DNA of 64,000 bases. Source: Deuterostichococcus epilithicus (lineage: Eukaryota > Chlorophyta > Trebouxiophyceae > Prasiolales > Stichococcaceae). Below, piece by piece: positions 1 to 11,895 of this stretch. Position numbers and translations under genes: made by a program. How positions within the stretch are numbered: the first letter of the stretch is position 1; each line of letters starts with the position of its first letter. Location: positions 2,170,001 through 2,234,000 of the forward strand of contig JAVTLE010000001.1 in assembly GCA_033439295.1 (NCBI GenBank). The letters are read 5' to 3'. Under the pieces are notes generated by a model. The model saw only the letters and a list, made by a program, of their open reading frames with translations. It did no database searches and had not been told where the DNA came from.

Positions 1-568
1 AGATACCCAACTTGTCCGATACTGAAGACGAACAGCCTCACCGCCTCCTACCTTGATCGTAGTCTTGATGCGGAAAGGTTGGTTCCAAGTGCCCGACAAT
101 CACACTGGTGTGAAGCACACCAATCAGCTGGAGCTTGAAAGATATCAAGAGCAGCTCGCGCGTGCGCGGGCTGAGAGTGAGTTCACATGAACATAACACA
201 GAGCAGAGATTGACAGAAGAGAGGGGTATTCTTCTCGAGATTCACCTGTCCACCATATGAAGACCATAACACTGTTGACTATAGAACCAGACAGGAATGT
301 GACAGAGAACGCAGTGTGATGTCACCTCCACCTGTATCGTTTAGGTAGTTTCTGATGTGTTCCGAAACAGAATGCCCACCAAGTCTCAGACGCGAATAGA
401 TACGTCACTGATCCACATTGAGCTGCCGTGCACCTCTTTCGCGGCATTCGGCCGCGGCGGATCTCAAACCTTTGCACTTATTGCACACGCTCCCGCGTCA
501 TCATGGTGCAACAGCCATATGTCCATCATAGGTACGCCTCCTCCGTTTGAAGTTTTTATAATAATCGG
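1..568. other. Intergenic, no gene seen
   Basis: I see no supported gene here. An open frame at 357-710 has no splice context or recognisable motif. The segmental duplication begins near 569. Confidence 0.5.
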
Positions 569-1112
569 CCCAGCAAGCAATCAAGCATTAAAGCACACAC
601 CTGGTCATATGAGGAATCGGGTAGTTCCAGCACCCGCAATTCCGAAGGAGGTCTGCACTAAGTCGGCACGTCTCGTGCCAGCAGCTTTGGAAAATCAGCT
701 TCCGGGATGAACCAACATGCTGCAGCAGTCAGGTCAACATCCTCGCACGCCGTGATGATGATAAGGCCGTCGTGCAGCTGCTGCCTTTGAGGACATTATA
801 GCTAGGCGTCTGCTGCGTGGCTGACTTCAACCGTGCATGCTGCTAGTCAACAGACCGTCCGCAAAACAGCGTCGCCAGCGACCACCCTACCAGGCTGTCA
901 GTGGCATGCAAAATCGTGCGTTGTGTACCTCTGGTCGTAGGTAGGAGTCGCGTGAATCTACGATATGTCATTCCGTCATGCAACCGCGTCTAGACCACAT
1001 CCGAATTCCGCCTGATCTTCTGGGAGTTTCACATGTGGACACAGCCATGATGCCTAGCCGCTTTGATGCTACGCGTATTCCGGTGCGCCGAAAGTGTAGG
1101 ACCCAGACACCT

Positions 1113-2627
1113 CTAGGGAAGCTCTGCAAAATATGCCATGCTAAGTGACGTGCGGACGAGCAGCATGGTGTCATTGCTGCCCACGAGTACTGGAGATGCC
1201 GAGACATCGCCGTCATCCTGTCGCACCCCTGCTGCAAAGTAGTCTGTGTAGATGTCATAATGCCGCTTGACAGCCCGGCCGAAAGCAACCACGGCAGAGA
1301 AGGAGGACGAGCCGACGCCAAGAAAAACGTCTGCGGCAATCATTACTCCGTAGTCGACTATGGCAAGTCGATCGAAATCCAGGGATTGGAGTGTTCTCAT
1401 CAGGTTGACATCGTTTGCCAAGAGGTGCCATTTGCTGTAGATGTCAATGCCCTGTTTTGCGCCCTCCTCTCGCAGTATTTCGACCGCTTGCCGATCGCCA
1501 CACGTGACGTAGACGACGCTCAAGTCGGGTCGTTGCTCTGTGATGGCTGCAGCTTGCTGGAGAAAAAGGCGTGTCTGATCCGCTCGGCTGCCGCGTCCTT
1601 GAGGCCAGTCTGACTCGGCCCTGTGACGGCAAGGCGGCCAAATGATGTCAGGCAACAATTGATGCGCGAGCGTGCGGACATGCAACATTACCTGCGCCAC
1701 ACGCAACGTGTGTGGCACACTCGAGCTCACCGATAGTGGATGGCGATAAACCCTCGAGAGAGCTGCTCATGCTTCAGGATCTGCGATCCTATTTCCAGTA
1801 ATGCCGAGTTGTAGGGGAATATTGTGAAAAGCTGCTCGCGAACATAGCCACTGTCGTTGCTGGCCGTGTAGTCCCAGGAAGCAAAGGTGTCAAAATAGGC
1901 GATCACCACCGGGCGATTGGCTGCAACATTTTCCATGTCGTATATCTCCAGCAGCCGCTCACTGTATGTGCGGAAAGTCCCACGGTGGTGCTTTGCTTCG
2001 ATGTTCCACGTCCTCCTTGGTGCCAAGATCCTCCTGGTTATGTCGTCTGGCCACAGCATTGAGCCGTGCTTTTCTCCTTCCGCAAGCACCGGAAGCTTGC
2101 AAGCCCGCACTTTCAGTTGTGGACACAGCGCAGCGGCTCTGTGAATTATCTGCTCGGAGTCCCAATACACGTCGAGACAGGCAATGCTGCCGTTGTTGGT
2201 GGCCTTCAACTTGTCCGCGTTGCGAAAGCTGACTGGCGGTAGGATCAGGCCAGCTCCAGCATCGATCGCGAGGCGGAGACATGCCTGCAATGGCAACCAT
2301 ACACCTTGCTAAACTTTACAATAGAGAGGCAGATGCGGACCATGTCACAGCGATAGTTTGCAGGACTGCACACACCTGCAACCTGATCCTGGCGTTGTTC
2401 AGCCCTCCTAGGACGATCGAGCCGTGACATTGTAGCCAAAGCCCAGACCGCCAACGAGTGCTGGAGCAGAGCTCGTTCAGGTCTGCAGGATAGTCGTTTG
2501 ACAGCTGCGAAGCGGTCGCATCAGCCTTGCCACTGGGTCGCAGTGCTGCAAATACCGCAAGGCTGAGAATGCTGGCTACAACACATAGCAGCAAACACGG
2601 GCCTCCTCCGCTGCTTGCAGGTTTCAT
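1113..2627 (-). CDS. O-fucosyltransferase-like type II membrane protein
   Basis: Three exons, 2376-2627, 1731-2284 and 1113-1620, give an uninterrupted 437-aa protein with all phases closing. The start is the ATG at 2627, directly before a hydrophobic segment (about residues 10-30), as expected for a Golgi type II glycosyltransferase. Diagnostic stretches: GGLNNARIRLQ at the exon 1 end, the usual N-terminal sugar-nucleotide motif of GDP-fucose transferases; FIAIHYRAESDW formed exactly across intron 2; and GVGSSSFSAVVAFGR near the C terminus, the POFUT-family SSxS region. Family level (GT65/GT68-like fold) is confident; acceptor is unknown. Intron 2 is skipped past a nearer AG because only the acceptor at 1621 avoids a stop. 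A second, broken copy lies at 35968-39793. A methyltransferase relic starts about 400 bp upstream on the opposite strand. Confidence 0.85.
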
Positions 2628-3053
2628 CGCAGTCAAGGCCTGTAAAAGCAGGGCACAATCATCAGATCGGTCGATCATACCTGTTCTCGCCTCCCCCACC
2701 ATCAGAATCGGTGACAAGAAGGAAGAAATTACCTTGCATACGGTGTGTGACCCCCGTACTAGCCCCAATGCCCCATTGCCACCGGCAGCAGTCGCACATT
2801 TTACATCAGATCCAGCTATGATGACTCGTGATGTAGACCCTCGCATTGGCGTTTTACACCTTTACACTCGGCTGCCTGCGTAGAAATGCTCTTTTCAAGT
2901 CAACGTGCCCTGGCCGCTTGGCATTTCCCCTTGATCAAGGACTAGCGCAGCTCCGGAACGACGACAGCTGGATTGCAGAGCTCGACAAATCAGACCTTTT
3001 GACTGCTGCTAATCGACAGTGCTTGTGCAGGCGGATTTTGGACTTCAGCGACC

Positions 3054-3925
3054 ATGCAACAAGCTGCTTCAGTGTTGTGCTTGCTTCTGGCTGAATGCTT
3101 GGGATGGATCACACCAGCTTGTACGCACGCAAGTGTCAGTGAGTGCAACACAGCCTGGCGTTGTGCGCCAAGGCGAGGAAATGGTTTGTGTGTTGGCACA
3201 CGCGCTCGGCCCGTCGGCCTGCAGAACTGCAGGCCGTGAACCTCAGGGAAGGAGAGGCGTTTCAGCTTGGCTGGCAAGCCGGGCCAGCTTTACAATGTGG
3301 GCACACTTGTGAAGATGATGCGCCATGACAACAACGAGGTGCGTTTACTATTGCCGCAAAAGCTGCCATGCCATGCTCGACAGGGTTAAATCCCCACTGA
3401 CTGGGATCATATGTTCCTGGCAGACAAACATCGTCCCCATGACGGTACACGACTTTTCGTGCGGCATCTTGGCACAGCCTGCTGCGACCTATACGCGATG
3501 GTCAGGCCACAGATGCGGGCGTGATCAGGAACCTGTTTGGTCACAACGAGTACGGTGAGTCACGCTCGTCGACTCTGATGCATGGGGCGGAGTCATCGGG
3601 TTTGTCATCTATTATCGCAGACCTGATTGCATGCCATCGCCTTGTGACATTGCAGGGTTTCTCATGGACCTTGGCTGGGCTCCTCAATACCTTTTGGTGC
3701 TCGAGCCCGACCTCGCGAATTTTGCGATGCTCTAGCTCAATGCTGCAATGGGGCCAAACATGTACCCCAGAAATGTGAGGAGTTGTCCGAATTGAGTGCA
3801 TGTATTTCTAAGCAATTCAATGCGACGTTTCTGATGCAACATCCTGATGCAACGCACCACAGGTGGGGCTATGGGACAAGGTGACTCAGCTCGGTATGAG
3901 GAGCTCGAGCTGAAGAGGATCCGTG
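3054..3925 (+). pseudogene. FkbM-type methyltransferase, 5' exons only (copy A)
   Basis: Exon-like pieces lie in order: a signal-like start at 3054; a segment ending VKMMRHDNNE before gtgcg (3323); a short exon ending IRNLFGHNEYG; and the exon from 3657 reading MDLGWAPQYLLVLEPDLANFAML, which matches the SAM-binding core of FkbM methyltransferases (DLGxN..., FEPDPxNFxxL). That exon has an in-frame TAG right after ANFAML, in the middle of the conserved stretch. A next exon near 3870 encodes LWDKVTQLGMRSS, the post-core segment of the family. Downstream FkbM exons are absent here and are found instead in copy B at 40365-40816. Exon borders are approximate. I call it a pseudogene because of the stop and the missing half. 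Confidence 0.6.
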
Positions 3926-3929
3926 GTGA

Positions 3930-5215
3930 CTGCATCAGCTGAGCGCGAGGCTGCAGCTTTGGCCATGGCTGCTCGCACGGACCGAGACGAAAAGGAGCAT
4001 CAATCTGCTTGGGAGCACGAGCTGAAAGAACTGGACCAGCTAGCAGATGCGGCCGGACCTGCCGTGTCGAAGCCGGCGAAATCGAACAACAAAGTGGTGG
4101 CGCCCGGCGACCCAAGAACAGGTCCCGCCGACGAGCGACCCTGCTTTGATGGCACGTGGCAGCAAGCTCAGCCTGGTAATGATGTCTTTGCAGCGGACGG
4201 GCAGGCGTCGCTCGTGCGAATCCGGCAAGCCAATGCCTCAGATGCAGCCGCACTGACCGAGACGTTTCACGGCGCCATCAATCGTGGTACCTGCCGGCGG
4301 CAAACCCTGTGAATGGAGAGCACGGACCCATGGTCTTTGCGGGGACCACCGCCCCCCGCTCCAACGGCAACGTCGGCCAGTGAGCACTCTTACTTCTTGT
4401 TTTCCAACTCACCATTCATGCGCCACTGACAGGTGTGGCTAGTTTGCCTCAGTCAATCACATTCTGATGACCATCCACCGTTGTGCAGGATGGTCAATTA
4501 CCACAAGACGTCCATGGGCCGGGCAGCATGGGAATATGGCAAGCAGCTAATGGGGCAGATTCGTCGCCTGCTGCACCCATTCTTCCTTGCCGAGCCGCTG
4601 GAGGCTCATGAGTCCATTCCTTCAAAGCCTTTCATCCACGTGTCCAATGGCAAGACCACGTGCCCTGCAATTACGCCGCCGGCTCTAAAAGTCACATATC
4701 CATCCCGCACCTTCACAGTTCCGAGCGCAGCGGGTTCCTTTTCACAGGGTTCTTTGGTATGCACATGCACCCGCACCTGACCTTGGTTTTCCACCGCTGG
4801 CTGGCCCATACTTCACATGAGGCTGTGCATGCACGATTACACCTGATGTCAGTTCTTCCAGAGCATTGTTGAATTCGCTTTGCAGGTGAAGGCAGTGATC
4901 CAAGGGATTACGCCTTCGTTTTTCCTGCGCTGGGTATTTGGATTCGACTGAAGCACGGGCTGATCATCTACTACAATGCTGCCGACCTGCTTCACGCGAC
5001 AATGCACCGATTCAGTTGCACGCCTCCTGACCCCGCACACCTGCGCGGAATGAAGGTTGCGTATGGTGTGCTGTCTCGGCCCTGGCTGATGTTCAGTTGC
5101 CTGTGCGATCTGCTTTTCATAACACATGCCTGCACCACTGGCTCATTCTGGCAAGCTTCCAGAGAGACCGACGTTCACTCAGATGCTGTGCAGGATACGC
5201 TATGGTGCTGAAGAA
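3930..5215 (+). CDS. Unrecognised multi-exon gene
   Basis: I do not recognise this gene. Coding-like pieces are: a charged Ala/Glu-rich segment at about 3930-4270; a piece reading YLPAANPVNGEHGPMVFAG up to a GTGAGC donor near 4379; an exon from about 4490 reading NYHKTSMGRAAWEYGKQLMG; and a last exon from about 4886 reading RDYAFVFPALGIWIRLKHG and then LLHATMHR, ending with TGA at 5209-5211. The last exon has the alternating hydrophobic pattern and trailing His of a double-stranded beta-helix (2OG dioxygenase-like) fold, but I could not find the HxD pair, so this stays a guess. It begins exactly where the segmental duplication stops, so it may have been joined to the FkbM relic by rearrangement. 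Boundaries are uncertain. Confidence 0.35.
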
Positions 5216-6069
5216 GTGACAGTCAGTGCAACAATGGGCATTTACATCATAAACCGATCGTGAGGATCACAAAAACCAAATGTCTGATGTTCCAATGGGC
5301 GTTGAGAGACGCCGTGAAGAACGTCGAAGACGGGTGGCAAGGACGTCCTGCTGTCGGAGTGTGCGACAAAAGTGAGGATTGATTAAGCATTTCACACATG
5401 ATGGGCCGTGCTATTTCCGTGGGTGACCGTTGTGGTGACAAAGTGTGTGTGTATAGTAGATACTACGGTGCATTTTCACTGTTTCGATGCTTAAAGACTT
5501 ACCGTAGTCACGGCCTCACATGCATGGTTCGCGCAAAACTAATTCCTAGGGCGCTGCGCGAATGCATTTCGCGCATTTTTCCGCCGCAGAACATGGTAAT
5601 GTACTGCGACTATACATAGTTTTCCGATGCGCGAGCCTGCGCAAACTGTCCAGATAAAATTCAACTTTGGCGGCTGCGCGATCTATGCCCGTGACTACGG
5701 TAGGTATAGATGCATATCTTGGGTTGAATGCGATCTGTTGGATCTGGTATTCAGCTGACGGCAGAGCTGGGGCGTTGGATGCAATGCAGCCCGAAGGTTG
5801 GCTTGGTGGAGCAGAGATTGCAGTCTTCGGCGGCTTGGCCAACGAATTCTGAGGCTTGAGATACGTGCACATTGCTGCGAGCGGGCCACTTGCCGCAAGC
5901 ACGATGATGTCTTTCACCATGTTCTGCGCGGCCAGGTAGTGCTTGGCCTTGACGGCCATGTACAGCCGCGAGATACATCAGAAACACTGGTAAACGGTAG
6001 GCGCTCAAAATCAGAGGTTTTTTGTTTGCCAGAAACACGACCTTCCAAGCAGCATGCTGGTCAAGAAGG
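5216..6069. other. Intergenic, nothing recognised
   Basis: Downstream flank of the minus-strand GT37-like gene. Open frames here have no motif or splice support. Confidence 0.5.
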
Positions 6070-7771
6070 TCACAAACTGCCGGCCCCAAATAGCGACCAG
6101 GGCGACGCCTCGGCATGCACATATTCCATCGGCTCATAATCTAGTGCCGAGCACGATGGAGGTACCCTCTCCCAAGTGCCATTGAGCTTGTACAGCTGGT
6201 GGAACCGCCCACTCATGAAGGCGCCTAGGCTACCGAAGCGGCTTCTGTGGCCGACGACCTGGTACTGTGTGAGCGAGAACAACCATGCCTCTGCAACAGC
6301 CGTCCTGAAAACTTCTTGCGCCTCGTTGCTTGTGGCATCGGCAAAGCGAGTATGCCCTAATGGAACTTCTAGGCTCGTCATTAGCTTGGCGCCGAGTGTG
6401 GCTGATGCCGCACGTCGCAGCAGCATCGAGTCGCTGATTAAGTACCAGAGGACTTGCTGGTCCGGCGAGCGGCGCCGGTGAGCCTCGATTTGAGAGGCGC
6501 AGTCAAAGTAGGGTTTGTGGCGCTCCACTGAGGTGCCTCTCGTCGAGTTTGGGTCTTTCAATGCAGCGTCGCCAACCCTGATCTGGATGCCGATCGTCAG
6601 CATCGATGCGTCGTCCAGATGCTGCAATTCTGTGGCGTAGGGCGCCAGCACCTCGGGCCGCAGACGCACCAGGAAGTCGAGGCCGCAGGCAAATGCTGTT
6701 GTGGGATTGACGCCAAGGCGGTAAAATTGTTCCTTGTGATGAGGGTTGTCCATCAGCAGCATGATGTAACCAATGTAGGACGTCACTTCGATGACCTTGA
6801 AATGTGCTCCGAGCTCGCGAACATCCTGCAATGAGTAAGATCATTGCTGGAACACGAGTCTGACATGCGAGTTCGACAATGTGCAAGCAACTGGCAATGA
6901 GCTCAGGGATCAACAGCCCGTTGTCGAAATGGCATGTCTTCAAATTTACCTTGTGTTTGATGTGCTCAGCGTCTTGCTCAAACCTATTGAACAACGTGAC
7001 GTTGAGTCTCATGGTTGCGCCCGGCTTTGCCATGCTCTCATCCCTGGTTCATGAGCACGCCGCCATATGACATTGGCATCTCACAGCCCGTCACCATGTT
7101 GAGCAGATGATCAACTCGGGGCCAAGGCGCAGACCATGTCCAATTGATGTTAGGTTGCCGAAACGCCCATTCATAGGACCCTTCAGCTCCAAAATCCATG
7201 AAGAAAGCCCGTCGCTGCAATATCGCAATGTAGAGCATGGTAACCGCCCCCAGCAGAGAGTCTGCCAGACCATTAGCCCCACGTACCACCAGACTACGCA
7301 ATGGAACCCGCTTGGCCAGCATTGCTGCGTGCATCTGTGCATATTCATGCTGCCAAGTATTGCCGCACTGTAGCACCCTGCAGCATCCAAAGGCATGCAG
7401 TCTTGGAGCAGCTGGTAGGGAAACCTCGTCGCATGGCAATGTCCTCTCTAAGGAGCACCTTGCGAACGGCTAATATACTGCAAACGCTCTCAGTGTTGAC
7501 TTTCAGACCTTGAGACTGGCCAAGTCTCGTTCTGCTGCGTCGATGCCTGTGGTTCAGCTATGGTATCGAGACCGTGGTACACATTCGAGGCTGGTGACGA
7601 CAAGGTTGCCGTCCAGGAGGATTCCGTCCAGATTGAGCTGCCTTGCCGTTGTATCAGCATCAGCGCGATAGCGAGCGTGAGGAGTGCAGGAATCGCCAAC
7701 CAGATAAGATGCCTATGCAAAGCCAGCCCGCTACTGGTCGCGTTATGCATGTCTGGCAGACTGCCTGCCAT
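6070..7771 (-). CDS. GT37/NodZ-like fucosyltransferase, paralog 1
   Basis: Four exons, 7509-7771, 7135-7377, 6950-7043 and 6070-6825, close in phase to give 451 aa. The N terminus has one membrane anchor (about residues 21-40), then a short stem. Exon 2 carries VVRGANGLADSLLGAV and RRAFFMDFG, the GLxDxLLxxV motif at the start of the GT-B fold in xyloglucan/NodZ fucosyltransferases. Exon 4 carries LTIGIQIRVGD (donor-phosphate-binding HxR/IQxRxGD-type strand), WYLISDS and HRSRFGSLGAFMSGR. GDP-fucose is the likely donor by family; the acceptor is unknown. Two paralogs occur at 27214-29475 and 42879-44560. Unlike them, its whole C-terminal half is one exon. ATG 7771 is chosen; ATG 7750 is a close alternative. 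Confidence 0.85.
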
Positions 7772-9530
7772 GCACGTGCTTGTAATTGCACATGGACAAG
7801 CCGCGATGCAAGGACATCGCCAGAGTCAGCTACCACTGATGAAGAAGGGGGGGGGATAGATTGGGACATCCTCGCGGACAATGTCAAACATGGCCCAATT
7901 GCTCCGAGTAGCAAGCGAAAAGAATTTCAAACTTCGCGTGAAGCATCCTGAGGCGTAGATCTACCTCAGGCAGAAGCTCTAGAATGAATTCGCTTGCACT
8001 TAGTTGAGGTTGCAGGATCGGAGGGCTGCAGCAGGCTCAATAACACGATTCCTGGGCGGTTCCAGCAGCGATGAGTACTTCTCGAAATCTTCCTGTCTGC
8101 AACGCCGCTGCGCAACACGCCTGCCGCGGCCGGCCGTGGCCGTTTTTAATCTTTGACGTTTAATGAATGTCGAGATGTTGGGAAATCGGGTCATTGCTTC
8201 GCGCAAGCCCAGCACGCACAGGCCGGTCATGCTTCCAAGGCTTCATATACATACTACAAACGCCTTCAGGGTGCAAGCCGCTGGTCCGGGCCGTGCAGAT
8301 GTGAATCTATCATGCGGCCAGCATCAAGTCAGCCCTCGCATGTTGGGGCACCGGATTCACCGCGGAGGCTTCACATGCACTCCTCAGCAGTATTTCAAAC
8401 GTTGAGAAATGTGCGCATGTCAGCGGGGCCCTGTCCGTGTGTTTTGCTGCACTAACTGGCTGTGTAACCCTAAGGCCCCCCAGCAGGATGGTGCGGAGTG
8501 ACAGAACCTGCCGTCAGCCCACAGAGTACCTGTGCAGGACAGCCCATAGTCATTCGAGAGCCTGAAAACCCCGTTATGTAGTGCCAGCGCGTGTGCATGG
8601 GCTGCGCAACTGTGCCATTGAGACATTGTCCGCGGTCACCTCGCACTCCCCTGAGAATCAACATCTCTCGCCCTACCCGTCTGGAAAGGAGTTGACATTG
8701 TGGGACCCCCGGAAAAACAAACACGCCAGCGACCGTGGCCCAGAGGGCTTGGGCGGGGGAAGAAGTAGAGCGTTTCCGCGGTCTTCATGCCCCCTGTAGT
8801 TGAAACCCTCGCCCTACCCCTTCTGTCGTGGGTTAGTCATGGCGTAACTGGGGCCAGAGGCTCTGGCAGCCGGTCGCGACTTCGCGGGACGCCACGTGTG
8901 CTTCGCGAAAACTTGAAAGCTTCGGGCGCAGCCTTCGTCGGGCTCAGGGTGAATGTGTCATCTAAACCCCAAGACAAATTCAGCAACTAACAGGGTTGCC
9001 TCTAGTGCGGCCTAAATATGTTCACACTGCACTGTGCCAGCATGTCGACTCTATCAGGCCTGTGCAAACCTGCGGTCCCCTTGCTACTCCTGGCTGCTCT
9101 TTAGAACTCACTGGTGCACCATACCGCGCATGAGGCTTTGCAACGGTGCCTCCGAGAGCGCGGGTCTTGGATGCGGGTCATGAGCAGCATGGACGCGGCT
9201 CTTTTCACCCGCCGGGTCGGTCCGTGTAGCGCCAGAGGACATGTTTGGGCAATATGAAACGCGATCGACAGCCTATCGGGTTCTGCTTTTTGCCGAAAGC
9301 TTTACTTAGTCTAAGTGTGTTGTAAAGATGACCTGATTAATCTAATTGTGTTATAAAGATGACCTGAGGATCAGCCGATGGTAACTCAGCAATCAGTCAT
9401 CTAAACCCTAATAATCATTTCAAATGCTGATACTCAAGTTGAGGGCTCAAAGAGCAAATTCGTAAGTTTGGGGCCTGTGTCCACACAACCTTAAACCCCT
9501 GACTTTCAGCCCTCTTAGTTGCCACGTGCC
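7772..9530. other. Intergenic, nothing recognised
   Basis: No gene supported. Open frames at about 8150-8455 and 8470-8724 (minus) show no motif. An AAACCCTAA telomere-like box sits at 9403-9411. Confidence 0.45.
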
Positions 9531-9840
9531 ACGTAGTTGCACCTCGTAACAGAACTTGCGCTCGTGCTACCTTCTGGTGGCTTTGGGGTGTGCGCTGCCG
9601 CGTGTGGCTGCCTAATTTCACCGACGAAGGCTCTGATAGAGGCCTCACTGCCTGAGTCGCTCTGTGCTGTGACCGGCTTTCGTCAGCACTCCACACGTTC
9701 GGACCGCCACTTGACGCACACAGCTGTTGACCTGCTGGCGGGCGGCAGATGTTACTGTTGCACAGATTGAGCATCTGAGACGGGTCTCACTGCCTGAGCC
9801 GCTCTGTGCTGGGACCATCAGCATCCCATATAACCCGGAG
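9531..9840. repeat. Interspersed repeat family, copy 1
   Basis: The segment from the cacgtagttgcacc side through tcactgcctgagtcgctctg is repeated in inverse orientation at 14717-14925 and, more diverged, at 30586-30735. Inside it a 24-bp unit around tcactgcctgagycgctctg occurs twice (about 9645 and 9787). Non-coding, class unknown. Confidence 0.65.
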
Positions 9841-9960
9841 TGCCACTTGACGCACAGTGCGCTTGACGAGCTGGCGGTCTACAACTGTTACTATTCTGCA
9901 CAGAACAAGCATATGAGATGCTTATATCGGCAGCACGGTGAACGGGACACGAGCAACTTT

Positions 9961-10134
9961 CAGGTGGCTTTGTAGCAGGCAGCCCACTTAGAACAGGGGC
10001 GATTTGGTCGAGTTGAAAGAGTGTTGCAACAAGATAGCGCGACGGTGGAACACTACTTCAAATCTTGCGACAGTTTGGATGCAAGATGGACCTGGGCGGA
10101 GGGGCACCTTCCGGTTCTCAACCGCCCCTTGTCG
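9961..10134 (+). repeat. Upstream repeat shared by two glycosyltransferase genes, copy 1
   Basis: Begins caggtggctttgtag and includes ggcagcccact, acaggggcgatttgg, and cgcccc near its end. A clear homologue in the same orientation lies at 26881-27054. Each copy sits shortly upstream of a glycosyltransferase start codon (about 245 bp and 160 bp). Confidence 0.7.
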
Positions 10135-10377
10135 ATATGATATCACCGACCCATTCGGCCACGCTACCGACGTTAGGGGTTAGGCTCATAATTGGGCTTC
10201 TGCGCTTGTCATCGTCTTTACTATACGCCCAGCCGCTGAATGATAACATCGCATCGCATTGCTCCCGTCACTCGTCACCCCGTGTGACCATGCGCATGTT
10301 CTTAGGCAAGCATACTTGTTGACACGGTGGCGCAACCGCATATTAACCAGCTGCGCTGAGGCCGTGTGCGGGCTGCA

Positions 10378-11895
10378 ATGAAACAAGGCCAGCAGTTTCG
10401 CTTAAACAAGCGCATCCAGTTGTTCATGCGAGTTGATTGGGCATGGAAGGCACTCTTACTGGCAGCTGCATGTCTGGCCTGCCTACTGGGGTATGACTAC
10501 CTGCAAGACGGGTCGAGCTCCACCACTGCACCGTCCAAACCGGGCCCAGAGGTCAGCGCCCGCCTAGCTCTTGTGTTCAGGTGATCCGGTCTTGTCGGCT
10601 GTTAAAGTCCAGCAGACAGCAATCTGTCCATCTCAAACATGGTTTCAAAGAACGCTATTCCACAGGACACTACGCTTCAAGGCGTGCATGGAGACACCAG
10701 CGCAGTCGTTGGGCAGAACATCACCGCACCCGGTGGGCAGAGGACGCTGTGGGTGATGAACATTGCTGATGAGACGGCGCGCTGCCAGGGCAAGGTCGAT
10801 TGCCCGCACGCGGTCAAGCTTTCTTGGGATGCATTCGCGGAGTACGTTGCATATGGTAAGTGTGCGCACACTATCTGCCTGGACAACATGCTTCTGCCTC
10901 GCAGCTGCGGTGTCGCGAACGTCTGATCAGCCACCACACGATGCTGCTCGTATTCACAACCCGCAGGCAAGGTGGCGCTTCAGAGCGCGGTGGAACATGC
11001 CCCCAGCCTGCTCCCTGTGCTGCTATATCCCGAGGCGGAGACGGAGTTTGTCCGCTGGTTCGATGACAATGGTGGGTATTCATTTCGACACCAGTCGAGG
11101 TTGCGGCCGCTGTGGCAGGTGCGTTGGCGCGCCTTTACTTCAAACAAGCCCTCGTTTTCATGTACACCCTGACCCCGGCGCCGACGCTTCTTGTTTCTGA
11201 GCACACCGGCCAGTGATCGCCCGCAGGCGGCCGTGGACGCAAATGAGACGGACCCGAACGTTTTTCTGGGGGAAAGCCTGTACGCGCGCTTTGACATCCC
11301 TTTCATAATGGACAACCTGCTGGTGCACCTGCTGCGCCGGGGGGTTGACATGCGGAACGTCAACACCAGTCATGTCCTCTTCAGCGACCTCGATGTCATG
11401 TTTGTGAAGGACTTTGACGCCAGCACCATCCCATACACGCCAGTTGTGGCTGTCGGCCCCCAAGACAAACACAACACCTCGCTCAACGCCGGCGTGCTGT
11501 ACATGAACGTGACGGGGTGCCAGCAGCAGTTTCCACAAATGTTCGAGTGGTGGGCGGAAAAGACTCACTGGCACTCCGCGCTGACGCAGCCGATGATCCT
11601 CGGCTACTTTCGGAAACGGATGACGCTGCTGCCTGACGCTTTGAACTGGAAGGGGTACTGGGGCGATGACCCTGGCGCAACCCTCGTCCATTTCCACGGG
11701 CCAAAGCCCACGCGGTGTCTGCCGTGTTATCTGGAGACGCGTGTCAACGGCACGAACTTCAAGCGGTTGTGCGGTTGTGGGGGCTACGACCATCTGTGGA
11801 AGAAAGCGCTGAACCTGGATGACGGCCATTACTTTGCCGAGCTCCAGCGGCGGTGGCAGGAATCTGCACTGGCACTCAATCTGACTGTAACCTAG
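10378..11895 (+). CDS. DxD glycosyltransferase (GT-A type), type II membrane
   Basis: Four exons, 10378-10551, 10666-10855, 10967-11118 and 11227-11895, join in phase to 394 aa. ATG 10378 is the first true ATG before a membrane anchor (about residues 22-39). Exon 4 has the family signatures in order: HVLFSDLDVMFVKDF, where DLD is the metal-binding DxD; TSLNAGVLYMNV; and ATLVHFHGPKP near the C terminus, the pattern seen in GT8-like nucleotide-sugar transferases. Donor and acceptor sugars cannot be told. A GGxxCGC Cys cluster follows. A TGTAA signal overlaps the stop. It lies between two GT37-like genes and carries an upstream repeat shared with paralog 2. Confidence 0.85.
11886..11890 (+). terminator. 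TGTAA poly(A) signal overlapping the GT-A stop region
   Basis: TGTAA lies 1 nt before the stop codon. TGTAA is the usual green algal poly(A) signal, but this position would be early, so it may be chance. Confidence 0.3.

Larger units (their letters stand above)
569..3925. repeat. Segmental duplication, copy A
   Basis: This block is closely matched by 35357-40240 in the same orientation. It carries the 3' flank and all exons of the minus-strand fucosyltransferase-like gene plus the 5' half of a plus-strand FkbM-type gene. Relative to copy B it has extra sequence at about 640-830 and about 2945-3779, and lacks the 2.3-kb transposon. Similarity ends near 3925, shortly after the exon beginning gtggggctatgggac. 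Confidence 0.9.

Noticed and set aside
4886-5030. 2OG-Fe(II) dioxygenase domain
   Set aside because: A distal-His-like stretch is present, but I could not find the HxD pair or the usual Arg, so no function is assigned.
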